From Deltaproteobacteria bacterium (GTDB taxonomy: Bacteria > Desulfobacterota > G020345765): a DNA stretch of 35,176 bases. This document shows positions 7,667 to 17,014 of the stretch, piece after piece; positions within the stretch are counted from its first letter, which is position 1; each line of letters starts with the position of its first letter. The notes under the pieces were generated by a model that saw nothing but the letters and a program-made list of their open reading frames with translations, made no database searches and was not told the DNA's origin. A program made the position numbers and the translations under genes. The DNA lies in NCBI GenBank assembly GCA_020345765.1, contig CP070770.1, forward strand, positions 2,241,023 to 2,276,198. The letters are read 5' to 3'.

Positions 7667-9418
7667 ATGTCTCGGAAGAAAAAGCTAAAAGAGGTAGAAA
7701 AGTTAATCTCATTAGGCAAGAAGAAAGGGTTTTTAACCTTTGATGAGGTTAACGATATCCTGCCCTCCGATATCGTCTCTTCGGAACAGATTGATGATAT
7801 GATGATGATGTTCGGAGAGATGGATATTGAGGTTGTTGATGATGCCCAGAGAATTAAGATCCAGAAACAGCAATCAGTGGAGGTCGAAGGAGAGGAAGAG
7901 GAAGACGAGTTAGATTCTTCTGCTCTGGGGAAAACAAACGACCCGGTACGCATGTATTTAAGAGAGATGGGATCAGTATCCTTGCTGACCAGGGACGGTG
8001 AGGTGGAGATTGCCAAGCGGATCGAAAGGGGGAAACGGGAGGTAACCCGAGCAATTTTGTGCTCACCAGTTGCTTTGAAAGAAATAGTAATGATCGGGGA
8101 AAAATTAGAAAAGGGCAGATTATTGCTCAAAGAGATTACCAGGGATTTTGAAGAGGAGGATAACGATACCGATGAAGAATTACACCAACAGAAGGTGTTA
8201 TGTTTGATTCAAGAGGCAAAGAAATTGGCGGGGGAAAAGCGAAGAGTACTCAAACGTTTTAACCAAGCTAAAATTGTTGATGCCCAGAAGAGGAGGTTGA
8301 AAGCAAAGATAAGGGAAATTGACAACGAAATTATTAATTTGCTCCAAGAAATAAATCTAAACGAAAAAGTGGTCGAAAAGATTATCTTGAGACTTAAAGA
8401 GTTAGTTGCTAAATTGGAGAACTTGGATAGCGAGATTACCGGTTATCTAAAAGAGGCACGGGCTTTCTGCACCACTAAATCCAAGGAGACGGAACTGAAG
8501 AGATTCTTACGGTCGGTAGATAAGAGTAACTGGAGGGAAAAGGCGAAGGTAAGGACTAAAAAGCTAAGGGAATTGGAGAAAAAAATCAAGAGTATTCAGG
8601 CGAAGGTCGCTCGTACTGATAGGGAAAACGAGACCACCGCTACCCAAATGAGACAAACCTTGCGAGCAGTGGAAATGGGTGAGTATGTTGCCCAGACTGC
8701 TAAAAGTGAGTTGGTTGAGGCCAACCTAAGATTGGTAGTAAGTATTGCCAAAAAATATACCAACAGAGGCCTCCAGTTCCTCGATCTCATCCAGGAGGGG
8801 AACATTGGTTTAATGAAGGCAGTAGATAAATTTGAATACCAACGGGGTTACAAGTTCAGTACTTATGCTACCTGGTGGATAAGACAGGCCATTACCCGGG
8901 CACTTGCTGATCAGGCACGAACTATCCGGATACCAGTACATATGATTGAGACGATTAATAAACTAATTCGTACCTCCCGTTTACTTGTCCAGGAGATCGG
9001 AAGAGAGCCTACTCCAGAAGAAATCGCCGAAAAGATGGAATTGCCTTTAGAGAAAGTAAGGAAGGTTCTTAAGATCGCCAAGGAACCAGTTTCCCTGGAG
9101 ACACCAATCGGAGAGGAAGAAGACAGTCATTTAGGAGATTTTATTGAAGATAAGGCAATTGCTTCTCCGACGGAGGCAGCGATTAACGTTTCCTTGGCAG
9201 AGCAGACTCGCAAAGTGTTGGCAACCTTAAGCCCTCGAGAGGAAAGGGTATTGAGGATGCGATTTGGGATTGGTGAAAGGTCGGATCACACCCTGGAAGA
9301 GGTTGGCCAGGACTTCGAGGTAACTCGGGAGAGGATCCGTCAGATTGAAGCGAAGGCACTGCGTAAGCTACGACATCCTAGCAGAGGCAAAGGGTTGAAG
9401 AGTTTTGTGGAAAACTAA
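7667..9418 (+). CDS. rpoD: Primary RNA polymerase sigma factor RpoD (sigma-70 group 1)
   Basis: 583 residues with all sigma-70 regions. Region 1.1-like helices occupy 8-58, followed by an acidic stretch (72-84). Region 1.2 ([11 protein letters not shown], 92-125) is followed by a long charged non-conserved segment (about 130-340). Region 2 (about 347-432) includes the -10-recognising [18 protein letters not shown]. Region 3 is at about 432-505, and region 4 includes the helix-turn-helix [20 protein letters not shown] (543-562) that reads the -35 box. AAGGAGG ends eight bases before the ATG. The presence of region 1.1 and the long spacer mark the housekeeping factor, consistent with the TTGACA/TATAAT-type promoters seen in this window. 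It follows dnaG by 18 bases and precedes a tRNA gene. Confidence 0.97.
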   Translation: MSRKKKLKEVEKLISLGKKKGFLTFDEVNDILPSDIVSSEQIDDMMMMFGEMDIEVVDDAQRIKIQKQQSVEVEGEEEEDELDSSALGKTNDPVRMYLREMGSVSLLTRDGEVEIAKRIERGKREVTRAILCSPVALKEIVMIGEKLEKGRLLLKEITRDFEEEDNDTDEELHQQKVLCLIQEAKKLAGEKRRVLKRFNQAKIVDAQKRRLKAKIREIDNEIINLLQEINLNEKVVEKIILRLKELVAKLENLDSEITGYLKEARAFCTTKSKETELKRFLRSVDKSNWREKAKVRTKKLRELEKKIKSIQAKVARTDRENETTATQMRQTLRAVEMGEYVAQTAKSELVEANLRLVVSIAKKYTNRGLQFLDLIQEGNIGLMKAVDKFEYQRGYKFSTYATWWIRQAITRALADQARTIRIPVHMIETINKLIRTSRLLVQEIGREPTPEEIAEKMELPLEKVRKVLKIAKEPVSLETPIGEEEDSHLGDFIEDKAIASPTEAAINVSLAEQTRKVLATLSPREERVLRMRFGIGERSDHTLEEVGQDFEVTRERIRQIEAKALRKLRHPSRGKGLKSFVEN

Positions 9419-9427
9419 GCTGATAAC

Positions 9428-9500
9428 GGGCCCATAGCTCAATTGGAAGAGCCACCGGCTCATAACCGGTAGGTTCCTGGTTCGAGGCCAGGTGGGCCCA
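9428..9500 (+). tRNA. tRNA-Met (anticodon CAT)
   Basis: A complete 73-base cloverleaf. The acceptor stem is GGGCCCA with TGGGCCC, the D stem is GCTC with GAGC, and the anticodon stem is ACCGG with CCGGT around loop CTCATAA. The T stem is CCTGG with CCAGG, and the discriminator is A. CCA is not encoded; CTA follows instead. The fully paired first base pair and the lack of GGG:CCC pairs in the anticodon stem argue against initiator tRNA. Elongator Met is most likely, and Ile2 with a lysidine-modified CAT cannot be fully excluded. The gene lies nine bases after rpoD, within the operon. Confidence 0.93.
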
Positions 9501-9515
9501 CTAAGGAAAAAGGCT

Positions 9516-10223
9516 TTGCAAGAAAAGTTAGAGCTATTAAAGAGATTACAGGAAATTGATCTAAGGATCAGAAAAATCAGTATAAACATAGATGAATATC
9601 CCAGGAAGATCGCTGAAGTGGAGGAAAAGCTCTCCCAGAAGAGGATAGTATGTGAGCAGAGAAAAAAGACATTGGAAGAGCTGGAGAGAGACCGAAAAAA
9701 GAAGGAAGACAATCTAAGATTCGAGGAGGAGCGGGTTAAACAGTGGGAAGCCAGACTGAAGGAGATCAAAAACAACCGGGATTACCAGGCACTCCTGCGG
9801 GAAATTGCTGCGGCAAAGAGGGATAACTCTCTAATGGAGGAGGAAATCTTAAAAGAACTGGAAGAGATCGAAGAGATTAAAAAAGAATTGGAGCAGGATG
9901 AGCCTGAATATCGACATTTGGAAGAGGAATTCAATAACACGAATAGCGAGCTTAAAGACAAATTTGCCCAGGATGAGAAAGAATTAGGGGAACAGGCCCA
10001 GATTCGGGAAAAGATAGCCCGGGATATCAGCACCGATCTGCTAAAGAAGTATGATTTGATAAGAAAACAGAGGGCTGGTCTTGCTCTAGTTCCAGCCAAG
10101 AACAGTGCATGCCAGGGCTGCAATATGGATCTCCCCCCTCAGGTCTATAATGAAGTTCGGAGGAACAAAGAGATAATACTCTGTCCCAACTGTCAGCGCA
10201 TAATATACTGGGAAGAGGGCTAA
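9516..10223 (+). CDS. Coiled-coil protein with C-terminal C4 zinc ribbon (zf-RING_7 family)
   Basis: 235 residues from the TTG at 9516. A longer reading frame from GTG at 9492 would begin inside the tRNA and is unlikely. MQEKLELLKRLQEIDLRI is typical of the family N-terminus, and AAGGA lies upstream. Residues 1-180 form a long, highly charged helical hairpin. The end carries four zinc-binding cysteines: CQGC (199, 202) and CPNC (223, 226), followed by QRIIYWEEG. Family members are widespread and conserved. They are described as nucleic-acid-binding or Nif3-associated zinc-ribbon proteins, and the exact role is unknown. It is the last gene of the rpsU-rpoD operon, 15 bases after the tRNA. Confidence 0.9.
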   Translation: MQEKLELLKRLQEIDLRIRKISINIDEYPRKIAEVEEKLSQKRIVCEQRKKTLEELERDRKKKEDNLRFEEERVKQWEARLKEIKNNRDYQALLREIAAAKRDNSLMEEEILKELEEIEEIKKELEQDEPEYRHLEEEFNNTNSELKDKFAQDEKELGEQAQIREKIARDISTDLLKKYDLIRKQRAGLALVPAKNSACQGCNMDLPPQVYNEVRRNKEIILCPNCQRIIYWEEG

Positions 10224-10325
10224 AATTACTCTAATCAATCCTCTACCAGCTATTCCCCTTATGAACCAATCGATTTGCAGTCCCCGGCTTTGACCCTATT
10301 ATATCAGCATTTAGCCTCTTTAATT

Positions 10326-10354
10326 TTGACAAAAAAGGGTTTTTAAGATAAATT
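10326..10354 (+). promoter_or_regulatory. Probable promoter of the ispA operon
   Basis: A perfect TTGACA (10326-10331) lies 17 bases from TAAATT (10349-10354), a four-of-six match. The predicted leader before ispA is only a few bases long, so either the start is nearly leaderless or the -10 box is misplaced. Confidence 0.5.
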
Positions 10355-10364
10355 AAGGTGCTAA

Positions 10365-11240
10365 ATGAATATGACCAGATACTTGGCAGAGAAGAGAAAA
10401 ACCATTGAGAAAGCTTTAGATAGCTATCTTCCACCGGCTTCCCGGAAACCTACTACCATTCATCAGGCGATGAGATACAGTATCTTTGGGGGAGGGAAAC
10501 GAATCCGCCCGATCCTTACCTTAGCGTCAGCCGAGGCCGTGGGAGGGGAATCTGAGGTTGCTTTGCCGATTGCCTGTGCAATTGAGCTCATTCATACTTA
10601 TTCTCTGATTCATGATGATCTGCCGGCGATGGATAATGATGACCTCCGCCGAGGGAAGCCAACAGCCCACAAAGCCTTCGGTGAAGCCGTTGCTATCTTG
10701 GTCGGTGACGCCCTTCTGACCGAGGCATTCCGCTTAATTGCTACCAAGAACTTTCGGGCAAAGATAAAAGCGGGAACCGTTCTAAAGATAATTGGTGAGA
10801 TCGCTACTGCCTGCGGTTCTTCGGGAATGGTAGGAGGACAGGTAGTAGATATTGAGTCCACCGGGTTAAAGCTGAAGCCGGCTAAGCTTGAATATCTTCA
10901 TCTCCATAAGACCGCAGACCTTATCCGAGTTTCCGTAACCTCGGGGGGGAGAGTCGGCGGGGGAACTTCCCAGCATTTATCTGCTTTAAGCACATATGGA
11001 AGGACCGTAGGACTTGCATTCCAGATCACGGATGATATTCAGGACTTCGACAGCAAACAGGATATTGGGACTACTCTCGGAGAGAAAAAAGCATCTTACC
11101 CCGTTGTCTTGGGTATGAGTGAATCCAAGAGGAGAGCCACCGAGTTGATAGACCAAGCAATCTATTCCTTGCGAGGCTTTGATGAAAAAGCCGATCCGCT
11201 GCGAGGGATAGCCCGGTATATCAGAACTCGAAAGCAGTAA
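10365..11240 (+). CDS. ispA: Polyprenyl diphosphate synthase (farnesyl/geranylgeranyl type)
   Basis: 291 residues, a normal length for short-chain trans-prenyltransferases. It condenses isopentenyl diphosphate with allylic diphosphates to make C15 or C20 products. The first aspartate-rich motif is DDLPAMD (84-90), with the extra residues typical of bacterial enzymes. The second is DDIQD (223-227). FGGGKRIRP (41-49) binds diphosphate. GQVVDI and HKTADLI are also present, where most relatives have KTGAL. Two ATGs are possible, at 10365 and 10371; AAGGTG at 10355-10360 suits the second slightly better. It heads a compact operon with dxs, so its substrates come from the next gene's pathway. Product chain length cannot be decided from sequence alone. 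Confidence 0.93.
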   Translation: MNMTRYLAEKRKTIEKALDSYLPPASRKPTTIHQAMRYSIFGGGKRIRPILTLASAEAVGGESEVALPIACAIELIHTYSLIHDDLPAMDNDDLRRGKPTAHKAFGEAVAILVGDALLTEAFRLIATKNFRAKIKAGTVLKIIGEIATACGSSGMVGGQVVDIESTGLKLKPAKLEYLHLHKTADLIRVSVTSGGRVGGGTSQHLSALSTYGRTVGLAFQITDDIQDFDSKQDIGTTLGEKKASYPVVLGMSESKRRATELIDQAIYSLRGFDEKADPLRGIARYIRTRKQ

Positions 11241-11263
11241 ATTCCCTCATTTTTTAGGCTGAT

Positions 11264-13150
11264 ATGGGTGATCTATTAGATCGGATTGACAGTCCCCAGG
11301 ATCTGAAAAAGCTAAGCGTGGATGATTTATCCAGATTAGCTCAAGAGATCCGGGAGGAGATCATAAATACCGTGTCCCGGACCGGAGGGCACCTGGCATC
11401 CAGCCTGGGAGTAGTGGAGCTAACGATTGCGCTGCATTATGTTTTCAATGCCCCGGGAGACAAGCTGATCTGGGATGTAGGGCACCAGAGTTATGCCCAT
11501 AAGCTGCTTACCGGAAGAAGAAGAGAGTTCAAGACGCTCCGACAGTTCGGGGGGATCTCTGGTTTTCTTAAGAGAGAAGAGAGCCCATATGATACTTATG
11601 GCAGCGGTCACAGCAGTACCTCTATTTCGGCCTCTCTGGGTATTGCCGAGGCTCTCCGGTTCAAAGGAGAAAATAACAAAGTAATTGCGGTCATTGGAGA
11701 TGGCTCGCTGACTGCCGGTATCTCCTTTGAAGGGCTCAATCAGGTTGGAGATCGGCAACGCGATCTAATAGTAGTGCTGAACGATAATGCCGTGAGTATT
11801 GCCCCGAGTGTGGGTGCCCTCTCCTCTTTCCTTAGTCGCAAGCTCACCGGGAGATTCATTACCGGACTCAGAAGGGAACTGAAGAGCTTCCTCCAATCGA
11901 TCCCCAGTATCGGGGAAGATGTCTATAAGGTTTTAAGGAGGGCCGAGGATTCTTTAAAGAGCTTTATAACTCCGGGGATACTATTCGAGGGCTTGGGCTT
12001 CTATTATGTGGGCCCGATTCGAGGACACCGGATAGATATCCTGTTAGAGACCTTGGAAAACATAAAGAAATGGGAGAGGCCGATTTTGCTCCATGTCCTT
12101 ACCACCAAGGGGAAGGGTTACCTGCCGGCAGAGAGAGATCCGGCCAATTTTCACGGGGTAGGACCTTTCAAGATTGCCACCGGAAAACCAATATCCCAGA
12201 AAGGCCAACCTCGATCTTATACCGAAATATTTGGCCAGACGATGGTCTCTCTGGCCAAGAAAGATAAAAGGATCGTGGGAATTACCGCGGCCATGCCCGA
12301 GGGGACGGGCCTTGATCGGTTTGGGAAAGAATTTCCTGACCGATTCTACGATGTCGGTATCGCTGAGCAGCACGGGATCACCTTCGCGGCCGGAATGGCT
12401 GCCGAGGGATTCAAACCGGTTTCCGCAATCTACTCCACCTTTTTACAGCGGGCCTACGATCAGATCCTTCACGATGTCTGCCTGCAAAACCTGCCGGTGG
12501 TATTTGCCCTTGATCGGGGGGGGATTGTCGGAGAGGACGGACCTACCCATCATGGCCTTTTCGATCTCTCTTACTTACGTCATATGCCTAATATGATAGT
12601 TATGGCCCCCAAGGACGAGAATGAACTTCAGCATATGCTGAAGACCGCTCTGGAATATGGCCGTCCGGCTTCACTGCGCTATCCCCGGGGTAAGGGATGT
12701 GGTGTTTCGTTGGATACTGAGATAAAGTCTCTTCCTCTAGGGAAGGCCGAAGTTCTTCAGGAGGGGGCGGACCTGGCTATCGTAGGGATCGGTTCTACTG
12801 TTTACCCGGCCTGGGAGGCAGCCAGGAGATTAAGTCAGTCGGGGATTCAAGCGACCGTGGTCAACAGCCGTTTTGTTAAGCCTTTGGATACGGAGTTATT
12901 CTGCTCTTTGGCTAAGAAGGTGAAAAATATCATTACGGTAGAGGAGAATGTCCTGCAAGGAGGGTTTGGCAGTGCCGTGCTCGAACTTCTGGCAGAAAAC
13001 GGAGTCTCCGGGGTGAAGGTCAAGCGACTGGGTATTGATGACCGCTTTGTTGAACACGGACCGGTAGATCGGTTAAGGAAAGAGTGTGGGATTGATACCG
13101 AGGGGATTGAGAAAGCGGTCCAGGAGATGCTGGGAGATAAAGGAAAATAA
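11264..13150 (+). CDS. dxs: 1-deoxy-D-xylulose-5-phosphate synthase
   Basis: 628 residues, the standard length. It joins pyruvate and glyceraldehyde 3-phosphate in the first, rate-limiting step of the MEP isoprenoid pathway, using thiamine diphosphate. Visible motifs are GHQSYAHK and the ThDP-binding [16 protein letters not shown] in the N-terminal domain. The transketolase-like Pyr domain has [16 protein letters not shown] with the catalytic Glu, and [12 protein letters not shown]-terminal transketolase domain follows. It starts 24 bases after ispA with only a weak ribosome site, so it relies on the same transcript. The stop codon directly abuts the tlyA ATG. Confidence 0.97.
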   Translation: MGDLLDRIDSPQDLKKLSVDDLSRLAQEIREEIINTVSRTGGHLASSLGVVELTIALHYVFNAPGDKLIWDVGHQSYAHKLLTGRRREFKTLRQFGGISGFLKREESPYDTYGSGHSSTSISASLGIAEALRFKGENNKVIAVIGDGSLTAGISFEGLNQVGDRQRDLIVVLNDNAVSIAPSVGALSSFLSRKLTGRFITGLRRELKSFLQSIPSIGEDVYKVLRRAEDSLKSFITPGILFEGLGFYYVGPIRGHRIDILLETLENIKKWERPILLHVLTTKGKGYLPAERDPANFHGVGPFKIATGKPISQKGQPRSYTEIFGQTMVSLAKKDKRIVGITAAMPEGTGLDRFGKEFPDRFYDVGIAEQHGITFAAGMAAEGFKPVSAIYSTFLQRAYDQILHDVCLQNLPVVFALDRGGIVGEDGPTHHGLFDLSYLRHMPNMIVMAPKDENELQHMLKTALEYGRPASLRYPRGKGCGVSLDTEIKSLPLGKAEVLQEGADLAIVGIGSTVYPAWEAARRLSQSGIQATVVNSRFVKPLDTELFCSLAKKVKNIITVEENVLQGGFGSAVLELLAENGVSGVKVKRLGIDDRFVEHGPVDRLRKECGIDTEGIEKAVQEMLGDKGK

Positions 13151-13906
13151 ATGGAAGTAAGACTAAAGGAGCGCCTGGATCGGGTCCTGGTGGAAAAGGG
13201 ACTGGCAGGAAGTCGGCAGAGGGCACAGGCCCTGATTATGGCCGGCAGGGTTTTGGTTGAGGACAAAAGGATGGAGAAGGCGGGAGTAAAAGTTGATCCC
13301 GATGCAAATATTCGGATTAAGGGTGATGATATTCCTTATGTAAGCCGGGGAGGAATAAAATTAGAGAAAGCCCTAAGGGAGTTCCGGGTAGAGGTTGGGG
13401 AAAAGACCGTAATTGATGTAGGTGCCTCTACCGGAGGATTTACCGATTGCCTGCTTAAGCAGGGAGCGGCTAAGGTCTATGCGGTCGATGTAGGCTATGG
13501 GCAGCTTGCTTGGAAATTAAGAGAAGACCCTCGAGTAGTATGTCTGGATAAAACCAATATCCGCTATCTTTCTCCCCGGAAGATCGCCGGTCCAGTTGAC
13601 TTAGCGGTCATAGATACTTCCTTTATTTCTCTGGAGAAGGTCTTACCCAAGGTTAGCGAGTTACTCAGGGAGAACGGGGAGATTATTGCCCTGATCAAAC
13701 CCCAGTTCGAAGTGGGAAAGGGGCAAGTGAGGAAAGGAGGAATAGTCAGGGAGGCATTCAAGCAGCAGAAGGTAATCAGGCAGATCACCGGATTTGCCGA
13801 AAAGATCGGCCTGATTGCCGCCGGGGTAATTGAATCGCCAATAATGGGGCAGAAAGGGAATAGGGAGTTTTTTATTTACCTAAAGAAAGGAAAGGTTTTG
13901 TTATGA
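13151..13906 (+). CDS. tlyA: TlyA family rRNA 2'-O-methyltransferase
   Basis: 251 residues. An N-terminal S4 RNA-binding domain (about 3-65: LDRVLVEKGLAGSRQRAQAL, then VSRGGIKLEKAL) is followed by an FtsJ/RrmJ-like methyltransferase fold. The SAM-binding loop is DVGASTGGFTDCLL, followed by YAVDVGYGQL, DTSFISLEKVLP and ALIKPQFEVGKG. In mycobacteria TlyA methylates C1409 of 16S rRNA and C1920 of 23S rRNA; members with this longer N-terminus resemble the two-site type. The ATG is contiguous with the dxs stop, giving tight translational coupling. Association of tlyA with dxs/ispA is common in bacteria. Confidence 0.94.
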   Translation: MEVRLKERLDRVLVEKGLAGSRQRAQALIMAGRVLVEDKRMEKAGVKVDPDANIRIKGDDIPYVSRGGIKLEKALREFRVEVGEKTVIDVGASTGGFTDCLLKQGAAKVYAVDVGYGQLAWKLREDPRVVCLDKTNIRYLSPRKIAGPVDLAVIDTSFISLEKVLPKVSELLRENGEIIALIKPQFEVGKGQVRKGGIVREAFKQQKVIRQITGFAEKIGLIAAGVIESPIMGQKGNREFFIYLKKGKVLL

Positions 13907-14433
13907 AGGTATCGGTAAAACTATTGAACTTCCTCTTGCTAGGGGTACTTATCATCTCTTGCTCAAAGCAGGAGCAAGCTACTGAACCTCCGACTCAGGA
14001 GGGAATTACCGAAAAAGAGAGTAATATTGAAATCAGGGACATAAAGCCAGTTATTTTGGATCTTCCCCAGACCGTTAAGACTAAACTAAAGGGGAAAGTA
14101 GAGGACAAGGTTTATATCTATTTTGATTCCCTGAATATCATTGTATTTATTGATGAGTGGGATGTCAAAGCCAATATCAAACTGATGGCGGAGAGCTTTG
14201 CGGAACTTACGAAGTTCCCGGAATTCGAAGCCAGTGCCAAGTTCTGGACCATTCAGATCCAGCCGCCTTACGAACAGCAGAGGCCCGAGGTAATGGTTTT
14301 TTCTACCATCCCGGAGCAGGCTAATGAGTATGTCCGGAGTGGTGATCTCAAAAGGCTGCTGAGGAGCTCTTCCTACATGAATTTGAACGATAGGATCCTC
14401 GAGCCTGAGGAACGGATTGCCCTGCTTGAATGA
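13903..14433 (+). CDS. Lipoprotein of unknown function
   Basis: 176 residues. A signal peptide ends in the lipobox LIISC with the modifiable cysteine at position 20. A short Gln/Thr/Glu-rich tether follows, then a mixed alpha/beta domain of about 130 residues (for example KVYIYFDSLNIIVFIDEWDVKANIK). I recognise no family. ATGA overlaps join it to tlyA upstream and to the comF-like gene downstream, so it is an integral member of the operon. The domain should lie on the periplasmic or outer face of a membrane, which is odd among cytoplasmic neighbours. A link to lipid or cell-wall metabolism is possible but unproven. Confidence 0.8.
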   Translation: MKVSVKLLNFLLLGVLIISCSKQEQATEPPTQEGITEKESNIEIRDIKPVILDLPQTVKTKLKGKVEDKVYIYFDSLNIIVFIDEWDVKANIKLMAESFAELTKFPEFEASAKFWTIQIQPPYEQQRPEVMVFSTIPEQANEYVRSGDLKRLLRSSSYMNLNDRILEPEERIALLE

Positions 14434-15152
14434 ATCAATTACTTTCCGCCATTATCGACCTGATTTTTCCTCCCTGCTGCCCTATCTGTAAGCACTTGGG
14501 GGAAATTTCCTCCTCCCAAAGACTTTGCCCTCAATGCCAGGGTGATATTAAGTTAATCATAAGTCCACTCTGCACCATTTGTGGCCTGCCTTTTACTGCC
14601 AATGAGGGAGAGGATCATCTCTGCGGTAACTGTCTCACCGAAAAGCGCTATTTCACCGTGGCCCGCGCAGTGGGCGTCTACCAGGGGACACTTCAGAAGG
14701 CCATTCCTATGTTTAAATACCGGATGAATACGCCGCTAACCAAGACCTTGGGAGATATCCTGATTACTAACTGCGAGAAACTGCTAAACCCTTACGCTTA
14801 TGACCTCCTTATTCCTGTTCCCCTGCATAGATCCCGGCTCCGGGAGAGGGGGTTTAATCAGGCCCTAATTCTGGCCCGGGAGGTGGAAAATAAGATTCAT
14901 CTGCCTCTTGATTACCTCAATCTCCAGCGCATACGGGACACCCAGCCTCAGACGAGTCTGAAGGAAAAGGAGCGGAAGAAGAATGTCCGGGGGGCCTTTA
15001 GGCTTAGGGAAGAGCGGAAGGTGAAGGATAAGAGGATCCTCTTGGTGGATGATGTCTACACTACCGGCGCCACCGTAAATGAGTGTTCCCGGGTGCTTAA
15101 AAGGGCCGGTACCAAGAGGGTGGATGTCTTAACCCTTGCCCGGGCAGTGTGA
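14430..15152 (+). CDS. ComF family phosphoribosyltransferase-like protein
   Basis: 240 residues. The N-terminal double zinc-ribbon has four Cys pairs: C17/C20, C33/C36, C48/C51 and C65/C68. The phosphoribosyltransferase domain carries the PRPP loop LLVDDVYTTGATVNEC near residues 205-219, plus the family motifs LIPVPLHRSRLRERGFNQA and QTSLKEKERKKNVRGAF. ComF is needed for DNA uptake during transformation in Bacillus and Haemophilus, but relatives exist in many non-competent species and the substrate is not established. It overlaps the lipoprotein gene by four bases and ends ten bases from a convergent gene, closing the operon. Confidence 0.92.
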   Translation: MNQLLSAIIDLIFPPCCPICKHLGEISSSQRLCPQCQGDIKLIISPLCTICGLPFTANEGEDHLCGNCLTEKRYFTVARAVGVYQGTLQKAIPMFKYRMNTPLTKTLGDILITNCEKLLNPYAYDLLIPVPLHRSRLRERGFNQALILAREVENKIHLPLDYLNLQRIRDTQPQTSLKEKERKKNVRGAFRLREERKVKDKRILLVDDVYTTGATVNECSRVLKRAGTKRVDVLTLARAV

Positions 15153-15162
15153 TCCAATCTGA

Positions 15163-15834
15163 CTATTCCGGTGGTTTGCTAAAGTAACGGATATCCCAGC
15201 CCCGGTTCCGGGCTTCTTTTGCAAGAATGGGGTCGGGATTGACTATCCGGGGATGGCCGACTAGCTCCAGCAGGGGCAGATCGGTAATACTATCGGTATA
15301 GAAATAGCATTTTGACAGATTGAGGCCGTGATCCTGACAGAAGCGTTTGGCCCAGTAAACTTTGCCCTCACCGTAGCAGAGGGGCTCGAGTACCTTCCCG
15401 GTCAAGATTCCATCCTTAACCTCCAGATGGGTACAAATATATTTATTCAAGCCTAAATATTTACTTAATGGCTGCACGATATACTGGGTTCCACCGGAGA
15501 GTATGGCTACCAGGTCTCCGACCCGAGAATGGTTCTCTATTAAAGGTTTGGTCTCGGGGTAGATGTAATTTACTACCATCTCATCGAACCAGCGGTTGCA
15601 ACGTTTTATCATATCTTGCTCCCGGTCTCCCTTAACCGAGGTCAGAGTTTTTTTGATTATTGTCTCCAAATCGAAGAGGTTGGATCGGTACTGAAGATAC
15701 CAGAAGTAGCCCCGAAGGTTCATCCAGCGGCTAATCTTGCCGTTTCGACGCAGATATTTGAAGTAAAGGTTGCCGGAGTTCTCACTCAGGATCGTCTTGT
15801 CCATATCGAAGAAAGCCGCTCTTCCGTTATTCAT
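15163..15834 (-). CDS. HAD-IB family phosphatase (SerB-like)
   Basis: 223 residues. The HAD catalytic motifs are clear: motif I FFDMDKT with D10 and D12, motif II LSGG with S113, a motif III lysine near K158, and motif IV YTDSITDLPLLE with D181 and D185. An all-helical cap (about 20-100) places it in subfamily IB, like phosphoserine phosphatase and CicA-type proteins. The substrate could be phosphoserine, a lipid phosphate or lysophosphatidate; the sequence does not decide. It follows tatC with three bases between them and is the last gene of the tat operon. It is convergent with the comF-like gene. Confidence 0.88.
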   Translation of the reverse strand: MNNGRAAFFDMDKTILSENSGNLYFKYLRRNGKISRWMNLRGYFWYLQYRSNLFDLETIIKKTLTSVKGDREQDMIKRCNRWFDEMVVNYIYPETKPLIENHSRVGDLVAILSGGTQYIVQPLSKYLGLNKYICTHLEVKDGILTGKVLEPLCYGEGKVYWAKRFCQDHGLNLSKCYFYTDSITDLPLLELVGHPRIVNPDPILAKEARNRGWDIRYFSKPPE

Positions 15835-15837
15835 GGA

Positions 15838-16608
15838 TTATTCCTCGGTTTGCTCGTCCGCAATCGTCGGGACCGACTTCTTGCCAAAGAGTCGGGCTAC
15901 GATAATACCAATTTCATAGAGAACGATCAGCGGGCCGGCCATCATTAGCTGACTTATTACATCAGGAGGGGTAATGGTGGCAGCAGCGACAAAAATAATC
16001 AAGATGGCATATTTTCGTTGTCGGCTTAAGGCTTTGGCATCAACTACCCCAATCCGGGATAGGAAAAAAATAAAGAGCGGAAGCTCAAAGACTGTTCCGA
16101 AAGCCAGCAGGAGCTTGGTCGAAAAGGAGAGGTACTCTTTTATGGAGGGAAATGGCTTGATGAACTCGGTAGTGAAATTTTTAATAAAGAACTGGAAGCC
16201 AATGGGAAATACAATAAAGTAACCGAAAAGCGCTCCCCCCACAAAAAAGATAGTGGAGAGAAGAACGAAGGGCAGGACATATCTTTTTTCGTGCCGGTAT
16301 AATCCCGGTGCTATGAACTTCCAGAGCTCATAAAAAACTACCGGGGTGGCGAGAAATAACCCGGCAAGAAGAGCCACCTTCAGATAGGTTAAGAAGCCTT
16401 CGGCAAGGCCGGTGAAGATTAATGATGAACTCGGGGAGGAGTTTTCAACGGAGAGCACCTGGATAAGGGGCCTGGTTAATATCTGGAAGATCTTTTCGGC
16501 AAATCCGTAAGAAACCAAGAAACCGATGGCAATCGCGACAAAACAGATGATCAGGCGGCGGCGAAGCTCATCCAGGTGATCGGTGAAAGGAAGCTTTTCA
16601 TTGGCCAT
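15838..16608 (-). CDS. tatC: Sec-independent protein translocase TatC
   Basis: 256 residues, the usual size, with six predicted membrane helices. The hallmark N-terminal LPFTDHLDELRRRLIICF is present, as are FITGL-like and FYELWKFIAPGLYRHEKRYV loops. TatC recognises twin-arginine signal peptides and builds the export site for folded proteins together with TatA/B. It directly abuts tatA upstream and the HAD gene downstream, forming a three-gene operon. Only one TatA/B-type gene accompanies it, so this may be a minimal TatAC system. Confidence 0.96.
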   Translation of the reverse strand: MANEKLPFTDHLDELRRRLIICFVAIAIGFLVSYGFAEKIFQILTRPLIQVLSVENSSPSSSLIFTGLAEGFLTYLKVALLAGLFLATPVVFYELWKFIAPGLYRHEKRYVLPFVLLSTIFFVGGALFGYFIVFPIGFQFFIKNFTTEFIKPFPSIKEYLSFSTKLLLAFGTVFELPLFIFFLSRIGVVDAKALSRQRKYAILIIFVAAATITPPDVISQLMMAGPLIVLYEIGIIVARLFGKKSVPTIADEQTEE

Positions 16609-16839
16609 TTAGTCCCTTTCCTTATCACCCTCTTCCTTGGTCTTTTCCGGTTTATCGGAATCGCTTTCGGGAGCATTTAGGTCGGCTTCGATGGTCTCCT
16701 TTATCTCATCGGATGCCCTTCTGAATTCACCCAGGCTCTTACCTAAAGCCTTAGCGATATCAGGAAGTTTTTTCGGGCCGAGAATAATTAGGGCAATCGC
16801 CAGGATGAGCAGTAACTCTGACATTCCAATATTGAACAT
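16609..16839 (-). CDS. tatA: Twin-arginine translocase subunit TatA/TatB type
   Basis: 76 residues from ATG 16839, preceded by GGGAG at six bases. A longer frame beginning at 16950 uses the -35 hexamer of the promoter as its start and is rejected. The protein begins [20 protein letters not shown], one short membrane helix, followed by the hinge [15 protein letters not shown], an amphipathic helix and an acidic/basic tail. Lysines after GP favour TatA over TatB, though MFNIG is TatB-like. It forms the protein-conducting assembly with TatC. The stop codon is contiguous with the tatC start. Confidence 0.92.
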   Translation of the reverse strand: MFNIGMSELLLILAIALIILGPKKLPDIAKALGKSLGEFRRASDEIKETIEADLNAPESDSDKPEKTKEEGDKERD

Positions 16840-16921
16840 AATTGCTCCCGGTAATATCTTGGTAGTCGCTCCTCCATATTGTATGGATTTTCGAATCAGA
16901 GCCGAGTTTTGATCTATACCT

Positions 16922-16950
16922 AATATAAAACCTTTTCGACCGGGTGTCAA
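16922..16950 (-). promoter_or_regulatory. Promoter of the tatA-tatC-HAD operon
   Basis: On the minus strand, a perfect TTGACA (16950-16945) and TATATT (16927-16922, five of six) are separated by 17 bases. The predicted leader before tatA is about 75 bases. It is back to back with the uppS promoter. Confidence 0.8.
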
Positions 16951-16965
16951 GGAGGTTATGCTGGC

Positions 16966-16994
16966 TTGACATTCTTCTTGTTTTAGAATAACTT
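16966..16994 (+). promoter_or_regulatory. Probable promoter of the uppS operon
   Basis: TTGACA (16966-16971) is clear. At 17 bases the -10 candidate is TAACTT (16989-16994), a weak match. TAGAAT (16984-16989) looks better but sits only 12 bases away. It diverges from the tat promoter, with the two -35 boxes 15 bases apart. Confidence 0.5.
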
Positions 16995-17014
16995 ATAAAG
17001 CAGGTAAGTGTACC

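Noticed and set aside
9492-9515. A GTG start for the zinc-ribbon protein
   Set aside because: It falls inside the tRNA-Met acceptor stem, which would be removed by processing.
16840-16950. An upstream extension of tatA
   Set aside because: Its first codon lies within the -35 box of the tat promoter, and the TatA hydrophobic start is at 16839.
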